Below, in pieces: positions 24,410 through 30,589 of a stretch of 35,659 nucleotides of DNA. The notes under the pieces are model-generated. The model had not been told where the DNA came from, ran no database searches, and saw nothing but the letters and a program-made list of their open reading frames with translations. Both the position numbers and the translations under genes were made by a program. The DNA comes from Streptomyces sp. RP5T (GTDB lineage: Bacteria; Actinomycetota; Actinomycetes; Streptomycetales; Streptomycetaceae). Numbering within the stretch: position 1 is the stretch's first letter; each line of letters opens with the position of its first letter. The stretch is from the NCBI RefSeq assembly GCF_003933965.1, contig NZ_RSAJ01000018.1, positions 1-35,659 on the forward strand, in the 5' to 3' direction.

Positions 24410-25638
24410 CGCCGGCGGACGAAACCCCCTCACGCATAGGGGTGTTCGGCCTGCTCGGCTCCGGCAACCTCGGCAACGACGGGTCGCTCGAAGCCGTCCT
24501 CGGCCACCTCCGTGCCGAGCACCCGCACGCGAGCGTGGACGCGCTGTGCGGCGGACCCGAGGCGGTGACGGCCAGGTTCGGGATCCCCGCGACACGGCTG
24601 CACTGGAACCGCGCGGAGTACCGGACCGCGTCCAGGGCGAGCGCGATCGTGTCGAAGGGACTCGGCAAACTCGTCGACGTCTTCCGCACCGCCGCCTGGG
24701 TGCGCCGGCACGACGTCGTCATCGTGCCGGGCATGGGCGTCCTGGAGGCCACCCTGCCGCTGCGGCCGTGGGGTTTCCCGTACTCGCTGTTCCTGCTCTG
24801 CGCGAGCGGACGGCTGCTGGGCACCCGGGTCGCGCTGGTCAGCGTCGGCGCCGCCGAGATCCGCAACCGGCCGACCCGTGCCCTGGTGCGCTGGTCGGCA
24901 CGGCTCGCCGCGTACCGGTCCTACCGGGACGAGCAGTCCCGTGACGCGATGCGGGCGATGGGCGTGGACACCTCGCGCGACGAGGTCTACCCCGACCTCG
25001 CGTTCGCCCTGCCGGCACCGCGGTCCGGCGCGCCCTCCGCCACACCGGGTGCCGTCTGCCTCGGGGTCATGGACTTCCACGGCGGCAACGACGACCGCGC
25101 CCGGGCCGAGGAGATCCACCGGCGCTACCTCGACGGCACGATCACGTTCGTCCGCACGCTCGTCGCGGAGGGCAGGCCGGTCCGGCTCCTCACCGGCGAC
25201 CAGTGCGATCTGTCGGTGGTCGCCGCCATCCTCGACGCCGTGGACTCACCGCTGGTCACCGCGGCCGAACCGGCCTCCCTGACCGACCTGATGAACGAGA
25301 TGGCGGCCGCCGACACCGTGGTGGCCGTGCGCTACCACAACCTGATCTGCGCGCTGAAGACCGGAACACCGGTGCTCGCCCTGTGCTACGCGGCGAAGAG
25401 CAACGCGCTCATGGACCGGATGGGCCTCGGCGCGTACTGCCACCCGGCCCGCGAGGTCGACGCCGACCGGCTGCTCGAACAGTTCCGGGACCTGGAGAAG
25501 CACGCCGTGGAGGTACGGCGGACCCTCGCCGGGCGAAACCAGGTCGTCACCCGGCAACTCGCCGAGCAGTTCAGCGCCTTGACGGCCGCTCTGTTCCCGG
25601 CGGACTCCCACGCCCCCACCCCGCGGAAGGCTCCATGA
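24406..25638 (+). CDS. Polysaccharide pyruvyl transferase family protein
   Basis: A 410-residue member of the PS_pyruv_trans family (PF04230), which adds a pyruvate ketal from phosphoenolpyruvate to a sugar. The start RIGVFGLLGSGNLGNDGSL is the family's N-terminal loop, followed by VIVPGMGVLEATLPL. The C-terminal half has ADTVVAVRYHNLICALKTGT, with the conserved R-x-H, and PVLALCYAAKSNALMDRMGL. The acceptor sugar is not readable. Pyruvylation would add negative charge, which fits an acidic polysaccharide. It overlaps the RmlC-like gene by ATGA. Some family members act on other acceptors, so transfer of pyruvate is likely but not certain. Confidence 0.87.
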   Translation: MTPADETPSRIGVFGLLGSGNLGNDGSLEAVLGHLRAEHPHASVDALCGGPEAVTARFGIPATRLHWNRAEYRTASRASAIVSKGLGKLVDVFRTAAWVRRHDVVIVPGMGVLEATLPLRPWGFPYSLFLLCASGRLLGTRVALVSVGAAEIRNRPTRALVRWSARLAAYRSYRDEQSRDAMRAMGVDTSRDEVYPDLAFALPAPRSGAPSATPGAVCLGVMDFHGGNDDRARAEEIHRRYLDGTITFVRTLVAEGRPVRLLTGDQCDLSVVAAILDAVDSPLVTAAEPASLTDLMNEMAAADTVVAVRYHNLICALKTGTPVLALCYAAKSNALMDRMGLGAYCHPAREVDADRLLEQFRDLEKHAVEVRRTLAGRNQVVTRQLAEQFSALTAALFPADSHAPTPRKAP

Positions 25639-26186
25639 AAGCGACCGAAGTCCCCGAGATCGCCGGCGCGTACCTGTTCGAACCCACACCGCACGCCGAC
25701 GAACGCGGCTTCTTCTGCCGCACCTTCGACGTCGACGTGGTCCGCTCGGTGGGCCTCGACCCGCACGCCTTCGTCCAGGACAGCGTCTCCCGCTCGGTCC
25801 GGGGCGTGCTGCGCGGCATGCACCTGCGCTCCGGCGCCGGCGAGGCCAAGCTGGTGCGGTGCTCGTACGGGCAGATCTTCGACGTCGTCGTGGACCTGCG
25901 GCCGCACTCGCCGACGTACCTCGGCCGGGCCGTTTTCGAGCTGTCCGGTGAGACGCAGAAGACCGTCTACATCCCGGCGGGGTGCGCTCACGGCTTCCAG
26001 GCTCTTACCGAAATCGCGGACACCTCTTACCGTATCGACCGAGAGCACGATCCCTCAGAGGACGTGACGATCGCCTTCGACGACCCGGAACTCGCCATTC
26101 CCTGGCCCCTGCCGGTCACGTCGATGTCCCAGCGGGACCGGGAGGCGCCGAGCCTGGCCGAGGCCCTCAAGCACACGGAAAGGTGA
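25635..26186 (+). CDS. RmlC-like nucleotide-sugar epimerase (dTDP-4-dehydrorhamnose 3,5-epimerase family), variant active site
   Basis: A 183-residue cupin-fold protein of the RmlC family. The core pattern is clear: HADERGFFCRTFD, VRGVLRGMHLR with the catalytic His63, AKLVRCSYGQIFDVVVDLR, YIPAGCAHGFQAL and FDDPELAIPWP, with the partner aspartate near Asp168. The region aligned to the catalytic tyrosine of RmlC (xxFYAPE in typical members) reads IDREHDPSED here, putting His138 where tyrosine is expected. The gene is therefore family-true but may not be a normal 3,5-epimerase. No RmlA, RmlB or RmlD is present nearby. Codons 118-142 include an unusual cluster of A/T-ending codons. ATG 25635 overlaps the previous stop. 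Confidence 0.87.
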   Translation: MKATEVPEIAGAYLFEPTPHADERGFFCRTFDVDVVRSVGLDPHAFVQDSVSRSVRGVLRGMHLRSGAGEAKLVRCSYGQIFDVVVDLRPHSPTYLGRAVFELSGETQKTVYIPAGCAHGFQALTEIADTSYRIDREHDPSEDVTIAFDDPELAIPWPLPVTSMSQRDREAPSLAEALKHTER

Positions 26187-26193
26187 AGTCGGC

Positions 26194-27519
26194 TTGCACA
26201 GCGAAGACTTCCAACTGCCCCGGTCGCGTGCGGCCAACGAACGGCTCCACGCCCTGATCCCCGGGGGCGCGCACACCTACGCCAAGGGCGACGACCAGTA
26301 CCCCGAGGACCTGGCCCCCGTCATCAGCCACGGCCGCGGTGCCCACGTGTGGGACGTCGACGGCAACCGCTACATCGAGTACGGGTCCGGCCTGCGGTCG
26401 GTCAGCCTCGGACACGCCCACCCTCGCGTGACCGAGGCGGTGCGGCGCGAGATCGAGCGCGGCAGCAACTTCGTCCGTCCGTCGATCGTGGAGGTCGACG
26501 CCGCGGAACGCTTCCTGGCCACGGTGCCGACCGCCGAGATGGTGAAGTTCGCGAAGAACGGTTCCGACGCCACCACCGCCGCGGTACGCCTCGCCCGCGC
26601 CGCCACCGGGCGCCCGCGGGTGGCCCTCTGCGCCGACCATCCGTTCTTCTCCACCGACGACTGGTTCATCGGCACCACACCGATGTCCGCCGGCATCCCG
26701 TCGGCGACCAACGAGCTCACCGTGGCGTTCCCCTACGGGGACCTCGCCGCCACGGAGGAACTGCTCACCCGGTACCAGGACGAGATCGCGTGTCTCATCC
26801 TCGAACCCGCCACCCACACCGAGCCGCCGCCCGGGTACCTCGCCGGCCTGCGCGACCTGGCCGACCGGCACGGCTGCGTACTGGTCTTCGACGAGATGAT
26901 CACCGGCTTCCGCTGGTCCGAGGCGGGCGCCCAGGGCCTGTACGGCGTGGTCCCCGACCTCTCCACGTTCGGCAAGGCGCTGGGCAACGGATTCGCCGTC
27001 TCGGCGCTGGCCGGGCGGCGCGAGCTGATGGAGCGGGGCGGGCTGCGTCACTCCGGCGAGCGCGTCTTCCTGCTGTCCACCACGCACGGCGCCGAGACGC
27101 ACTCCCTGGCCGCCGCGATGGCCGTGCAGAGCGTCTACACCGAGGAGGGCGTCACCGCCCGGCTGCACGCCCTCGGCGAGCGGCTGGCCGCTGGTGTCCG
27201 CGAGGCCGCGGCCGGCATGGGCGTCGAGGAGCACGTCGTCGTCCGGGGCCGGGCCAGCAATCTGGTCTTCGCCACCCTCGACGAGAACAAGCAGCCGTCG
27301 CAGGAGTACCGCACCCTGTTCCTGCGCCGGCTCCTCGCGGGCGGGGTGCTGGCCCCGTCGTTCGTGGTGAGCAGCGCGCTCACCGACGCCGACATCGACC
27401 GGACCGTCGATGTGGTGGCCCAGGCCTGCGCGGTGTACCGGAAGGCACTGGACGCCGCCGACCCCACTCCCTGGGTGGGCGGACGACCGGTGAAGCCCGT
27501 ATTCCGTCGCCTGGCGTGA
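26194..27519 (+). CDS. Class III aminotransferase, glutamate-1-semialdehyde aminomutase-like
   Basis: A PLP enzyme of 441 residues close to HemL. Features include PGGAHTYAKGDDQYP, VWDVDGNRYIEYGSGLRSVS, LGHAHPRVTEAVRREIERGS, FAKNGSDATTAAVRLARA, LVFDEMITGFR and the PLP lysine Lys261 in STFGKALGNGFAVSA. Real HemL is a housekeeping gene and this copy is the last gene of a polysaccharide train, 7 bases after an RmlC-like gene, so an amino-sugar or side-chain aminotransferase role is more likely than heme synthesis; that is inference. The TTG at 26194 is the only start that keeps the conserved N-terminus, with a weak AAGG site about 10 bases upstream. Transcription probably ends in the hairpin 31 bases downstream. 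Confidence 0.87.
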   Translation: MHSEDFQLPRSRAANERLHALIPGGAHTYAKGDDQYPEDLAPVISHGRGAHVWDVDGNRYIEYGSGLRSVSLGHAHPRVTEAVRREIERGSNFVRPSIVEVDAAERFLATVPTAEMVKFAKNGSDATTAAVRLARAATGRPRVALCADHPFFSTDDWFIGTTPMSAGIPSATNELTVAFPYGDLAATEELLTRYQDEIACLILEPATHTEPPPGYLAGLRDLADRHGCVLVFDEMITGFRWSEAGAQGLYGVVPDLSTFGKALGNGFAVSALAGRRELMERGGLRHSGERVFLLSTTHGAETHSLAAAMAVQSVYTEEGVTARLHALGERLAAGVREAAAGMGVEEHVVVRGRASNLVFATLDENKQPSQEYRTLFLRRLLAGGVLAPSFVVSSALTDADIDRTVDVVAQACAVYRKALDAADPTPWVGGRPVKPVFRRLA

Positions 27520-27526
27520 CCTGACG

Positions 27527-28225
27527 TCAGTGGGGCTCGCCCTGACCGGCGCCGCCCGCCCGGCCGACCGGGCGGGCGGCCATCCGGTCGGCGGCCCGGT
27601 CGACCAGCCACGCGGTCGCCGGGACCACCGCCAGCGCGGTGCACCAGCCACCGAGCGCGTCGGTGGGGTAGTGCGCGCCCAGGGCGACCTCGGCCCATCC
27701 CATCGCGGCCCCGGCCACAAGCGCCGCACCGAGCACGAGTGACAGGCCGGCCGTCCTGCCGAGGCCGAGCCGGTCCGTCGCCACCAGCGCCACGACGAGG
27801 GCGAGTGCGGTGAAGAACGAGGTGTGCCCGCTCGGATACGACAGGTTGTCGGGGCCGTGGATGGTGCGCCCCACCAACTGCTTGAGCAGCGTCGCCGTCC
27901 CGACGACCGTGACGGCGCCGACGACGGCCAGCACCGCCGCGCGCGGACGGCGAAGCAGCAGGCAGCCGGCCACGACGACCATGACCAGCGGCACCGATCC
28001 GGCCGGCTCTCCCAGGAAGTCCAGAGTCAGGGCGACGCACCGCCACGGGGGCCCCACACTGTCCGCCGTCGGCGGGACGAGCCAGCTGTCCACCCGGCCG
28101 GGCCGGCTGTGACCGGCGTACATGGCCCCGATCACCAGGACCACCAGCCCGGCGAGGGCCGCGACCAGCCCGAGCGGCGCACGCAGCGACGGAGGCAGCA
28201 CCGCGGGCGCCGTCCGGCCGGTCAC
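27527..28225 (-). CDS. PAP2-family membrane phosphatase-like protein
   Basis: A 232-residue integral membrane protein with about five to six hydrophobic segments, in the family that dephosphorylates lipid phosphates such as undecaprenyl pyrophosphate. Seen motifs are LLKQLVGRTIHG (Lys115, Arg120), YPSGHTS (His134) and LGAHYPTD (His185, Asp189). Compared with the PAP2 consensus, the second arginine-proline of motif 1 is replaced (RTIH), and the Ser-Arg before motif 3 is Ala-Glu. The two catalytic histidines remain. GTG 28225 is chosen because translation further upstream has no hydrophobic or conserved sequence; a small ORF ends on it with a GTGA overlap. It faces the aminotransferase tail to tail, 7 bases apart, and may recycle the lipid carrier of the polysaccharide. 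Confidence 0.8.
   Translation of the reverse strand: MTGRTAPAVLPPSLRAPLGLVAALAGLVVLVIGAMYAGHSRPGRVDSWLVPPTADSVGPPWRCVALTLDFLGEPAGSVPLVMVVVAGCLLLRRPRAAVLAVVGAVTVVGTATLLKQLVGRTIHGPDNLSYPSGHTSFFTALALVVALVATDRLGLGRTAGLSLVLGAALVAGAAMGWAEVALGAHYPTDALGGWCTALAVVPATAWLVDRAADRMAARPVGRAGGAGQGEPH
27551..27580 (+). terminator. Perfect hairpin ending the polysaccharide operon, inside the PAP2 gene
   Basis: A perfect 13-bp inverted repeat with a four-base loop (arms 27551-27563 and 27568-27580, GCCGCCCGCCCGG and its complement) starts 31 bases after the aminotransferase stop. It lies within the last codons of the convergent PAP2 gene, encoding an Arg/Ala/Pro/Gly-rich tail. There is no T-tract, as is common in Streptomyces. 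It is likely a rightward terminator, and could also act leftward on the PAP2 transcript only if read before the stop. Confidence 0.6.
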
Positions 28226-28293
28226 ACGCCCACCGCGTCCACGGGCCTCGACGCACCCCGGACGCGGTCTCCCTGGCCCCTGATCTCGCCCAT
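28222..28293 (-). CDS. Possible 23-residue upstream ORF coupled to PAP2
   Basis: A short ATG-started frame of 23 codons plus stop begins MGEIRGQGDR and ends with its TGA overlapping the proposed PAP2 GTG start by four bases (GTGA), the same coupling style used throughout the window. A TAGCGT -10-like hexamer (28306-28311, minus strand) lies 12 bases upstream, so the transcript could be almost leaderless; no -35 match and no clear Shine-Dalgarno were found. The peptide has no recognised domain. It may be chance, or a leader controlling PAP2 translation. Confidence 0.25.
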   Translation of the reverse strand: MGEIRGQGDRVRGASRPVDAVGV

Positions 28294-28700
28294 GATCACG
28301 TCGACACGCTATCGGAAGGCACGGACAGCCGGGTGGCGGAACGAGGGCGAACAGGACACACGGGCGGTGTTTCGGCGGGAAACAGGCGTCATGCGGGCGC
28401 ATACCGGGTCACCACGGCGCCCGCCGCGACCAGTGCCGGGCGGCCGATCGGTACCGGCGCCACACACCGAACGGGCCCCGAGGGACGCGCTTTCGGCCAC
28501 CTCCACCGCCACGCCCTCCCGGTCGCCGCGCTGGAGACTGCCCCACGGGTCCACCGACCGATACAGGCACCCGGCCGACCGATACAGGCACCCGGCCCAC
28601 GAGGCACCCGCTTGCGAGCCGGGATCCCGCCCGTATTCCGCGAGGTGCCGGACCGTCGTCCCCGCGCCGATCACCGCGTCGCCGAAGCGCCGGTCGCCGT
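28226..28700. other. 475-base stretch without a convincing large gene
   Basis: Between PAP2 and the alcohol dehydrogenase there is no frame with recognisable protein features. Several frames stay open (for example minus 28309-28674), but their translations are Gly/Arg/Pro-rich without a domain, and no good ribosome binding site precedes them. A tandem repeat lies at 28554-28597 and the small PAP2-coupled ORF lies at the left edge. Some minus-strand stretches are reminiscent of a decayed sugar-metabolism gene, but not enough to annotate. Confidence 0.4.
28554..28597. repeat. 21-bp tandem repeat, two copies
   Basis: Two head-to-tail copies of a 21-bp unit, starting CCGACCGATACAGGCACCCG, lie at 28554-28574 and 28575-28595, with two further matching bases. 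The period of 21 is a multiple of three. The copies are identical, suggesting recent duplication. It is in the gene-poor stretch after the dehydrogenase. No gene depends on it. Confidence 0.7.
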
Positions 28701-29726
28701 TCAGGGGCCCGTCGCCAGGGAGGGATCCACGTGGATCTTGGGGCCCGGACCCGCGCCGGGTGGGCGCTCGCCCGCGAGTACGGGGCCGATCGCGTCCAGG
28801 GCCACGGTCGCGGCCACCAGCGGCCTCGGGTCGACGACCCTGTCCGCGTACGCCCTGATGGTGGCGTCGAGTCCGGGGGAGGCCGACAGGACGCCGACCG
28901 CGGTCACGTCCTTGAGGACGAGCGCCCGGGTGTCGATCCTGCTCGGCTCACCGGCCAGCCCGATGTACACGAGCCGCCCGCCCGGTTCGACCAACTCCTG
29001 GGCGAGCGCGGGCAGGTGGACCGCGTTGGTGGCGTCGACGACCGCGTCGAACGGCAGGTCCGGCAGCGTGTCCTCGCGCCAGGCGTGCGGGAAGTCCAGG
29101 GAACGCGCGAAGGCGAGGGACTCCTCGGTGGCGCCCAGCAGGTGCACCTCCGCACCGGCGGCCCGGGCGAACAGCGCGACCAGCAGACCGATGGTGCCCG
29201 GCCCCAGCACCAGGACCCGGTCGCCGGGCCCCGCACCGGTGGCCCGCACGGCCCGCAGGGCGTTGCCGCCCGGCTCGACGAGCGCTCCGAGCACCGGGTC
29301 CACGGAATCGGGCAGCGCGTGCAACGAGTCCGCGGGTACGACGAGTTGTTCGGCCAGAGCGCCCGCTCGGCCGCCCCGGATACCCACCTCCTCCCGCTTC
29401 TCGCACACATGCTGCCGTCCGCGTCGGCAGCGGCGGCAGGTCCCGCAGCCGAGCATGGTGTCGCCCATGACCCGCCGCCCGGCCCAGCCGGGATCGACGC
29501 CGGCGCCGACCGTGCGCACCCGCCCGGACCACTCGTGGCCCAGCCGCATCGGATAACCGGCGTGCCCCTGGTGCAGATAGGCCATGGCGCCGGTGAAGAA
29601 CTCCAGATCGGTCCCGCACACGCCGACCCGCTCGACGTCGACGACGACCTCACCGGGAGCGGCGACGGGCACCGGCACCTCCCGCACGGCGAACTCCCCG
29701 GGGGCGGTGAGGACGAAGGCACGCAT
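28701..29726 (-). CDS. Zinc-dependent alcohol dehydrogenase (sugar/polyol type)
   Basis: A 341-residue medium-chain dehydrogenase. The catalytic-zinc region is VGVCGTDLEFF (Cys37) and RLGHEWSGRV; the structural-zinc cysteines are in CGTCRRCRRGRQHVC; the NAD(P)-binding Rossmann motif is LVLGPGTIGLLVALFARAAG. It has all the zinc ligands missing in the MDR half of the fusion protein at 9004. It shares an ATGA overlap with the IclR gene upstream, so the two form one transcript, and it sits beside a sugar-acid dehydratase. It is therefore a likely oxidiser of a sugar or sugar-acid intermediate in a catabolic pathway under IclR control. Substrate not identifiable. Confidence 0.9.
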   Translation of the reverse strand: MRAFVLTAPGEFAVREVPVPVAAPGEVVVDVERVGVCGTDLEFFTGAMAYLHQGHAGYPMRLGHEWSGRVRTVGAGVDPGWAGRRVMGDTMLGCGTCRRCRRGRQHVCEKREEVGIRGGRAGALAEQLVVPADSLHALPDSVDPVLGALVEPGGNALRAVRATGAGPGDRVLVLGPGTIGLLVALFARAAGAEVHLLGATEESLAFARSLDFPHAWREDTLPDLPFDAVVDATNAVHLPALAQELVEPGGRLVYIGLAGEPSRIDTRALVLKDVTAVGVLSASPGLDATIRAYADRVVDPRPLVAATVALDAIGPVLAGERPPGAGPGPKIHVDPSLATGP

Positions 29727-30538
29727 CAGAAGGGCTCCTTCAAGGGGCCGAGTACCTCGCGGATCTCCGCCACGCGGTCCACCAGCGCCCGCAGCGGGGT
29801 CCGGTACGCCAGCGCGCTCACGCTCACGGCCCCGGAGGGGACCCGCGGCGAGGTGCCGTACACGGGCAGGGCGAGGCAGTTGACGCCGGCCTCGTTCTCC
29901 TGGTCGTCCAGGGCGTACCCCCGCTCACGCGTGTCCCGCAGCTCGCGGTGCAACTCCTCGGCCGTGCACAGGGTCCGGGGCGTCCGGCGCTCCAGGGGCA
30001 CCTCGCCGATCCACCGCCGTACGGTGTCGAGGGCGCCCAACTCATGGGCGAGCAGCATCTTTCCGACCCCCGTCGCGTGGGCGGGGTTGCGCCCGCCGAC
30101 CGTGGAGGTGAGCCGGACGGCACCGGTCGGCGGGTCCACCTTGGCGCGGTACACGACCTCGCGGCCGTCGAGGACGGCGTAGTGCGCCGTCTCGCCGAAA
30201 CGGACGGCCAGTGTCTCCAACAGCGGCCGCACCCGCACGTGTTCGGGGCGGGCCTCGTGATGGGCGAAGGCCATCCGCAGGAACTCGTCGCCGAGCAGAT
30301 AGCGGCCGCCGGGGTCCTGGCCGGCGAGACCGGCGCGGCGCAGCGCGGCCAGGGCCCGGTGCACGGTCGGCTTGGGACTGCCGATCGCCCGGGTGAGCTC
30401 GTCCAGCGCGACCCCGTCCGGATGCCGGGCCAGTTCCTTCAGCACGGCCAGCACCCGGTCCGACCCCACCAGACGGTCGCCCTCCGCGCGGTCGGTGACG
30501 GGGGCTGTCGAAGCGGGGAACCGCTGCGTATGCTGCAT
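29726..30538 (-). CDS. IclR-family transcriptional regulator
   Basis: A 270-residue regulator. A winged helix-turn-helix lies near residues 25-90 (RVLAVLKELARHPDGVALDE, then GSPKPTVHRALAALRRAGLA) and an IclR effector-binding domain follows, with TGVGKMLLAHEL, GYALDDQENEAGVNCLALPV and SALAYRTPL. Such proteins sense small aromatic or sugar-derived acids and often control divergent genes. The start is the ATG at 30538, 51 bases from the divergent dehydratase, and the gene overlaps the dehydrogenase by ATGA. A candidate operator lies in the shared gap. It probably controls itself, the dehydrogenase and the dehydratase. Confidence 0.93.
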   Translation of the reverse strand: MQHTQRFPASTAPVTDRAEGDRLVGSDRVLAVLKELARHPDGVALDELTRAIGSPKPTVHRALAALRRAGLAGQDPGGRYLLGDEFLRMAFAHHEARPEHVRVRPLLETLAVRFGETAHYAVLDGREVVYRAKVDPPTGAVRLTSTVGGRNPAHATGVGKMLLAHELGALDTVRRWIGEVPLERRTPRTLCTAEELHRELRDTRERGYALDDQENEAGVNCLALPVYGTSPRVPSGAVSVSALAYRTPLRALVDRVAEIREVLGPLKEPF

Positions 30539-30542
30539 GGCG

Positions 30543-30577
30543 TTCCGGATAGTAGACCGCCGTACCGATTACCGGAA
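30543..30577. promoter_or_regulatory. Candidate IclR operator between divergent genes
   Basis: The 51-base gap contains TTCCGG (30543-30548) and CCGGAA (30572-30577), an inverted repeat whose centres are 29 bases apart; the flanks (GATAG and GATTA) extend it imperfectly. It is the only clear dyad between the divergent start codons at 30538 and 30590, where both promoters must overlap. A ribosome site GGAAAGAG (30574-30581) for the dehydratase overlaps the right arm. IclR regulators commonly bind such dyads; binding here is inferred. Confidence 0.4.
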
Positions 30578-30589
30578 AGAGCCCCAGCG

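Noticed and set aside
1..27519. bldA (TTA codon) control of the polysaccharide operon
   Set aside because: The TTA strings I noticed fall across codon boundaries or between genes; none was found in frame by eye.
28309..28674. Minus-strand frame of 121 codons, possibly a remnant gene
   Set aside because: It contains the tandem repeat and a few stretches faintly like sugar-metabolism proteins, but there is no domain, no ribosome site and no conserved motif to support a gene or pseudogene call.
28724..28737. A perfect 14-base palindrome, GATCCACGTGGATC
   Set aside because: It lies inside the dehydrogenase coding end (Lys-Ile-His-Val-Asp-Pro) and is explained by codons; no partner element or position suggests an operator.
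28333..29556. Long plus-strand frame over the alcohol dehydrogenase
   Set aside because: Ser/Thr/Arg/Pro-rich shadow with no domain; the minus strand carries a dehydrogenase with all zinc ligands.
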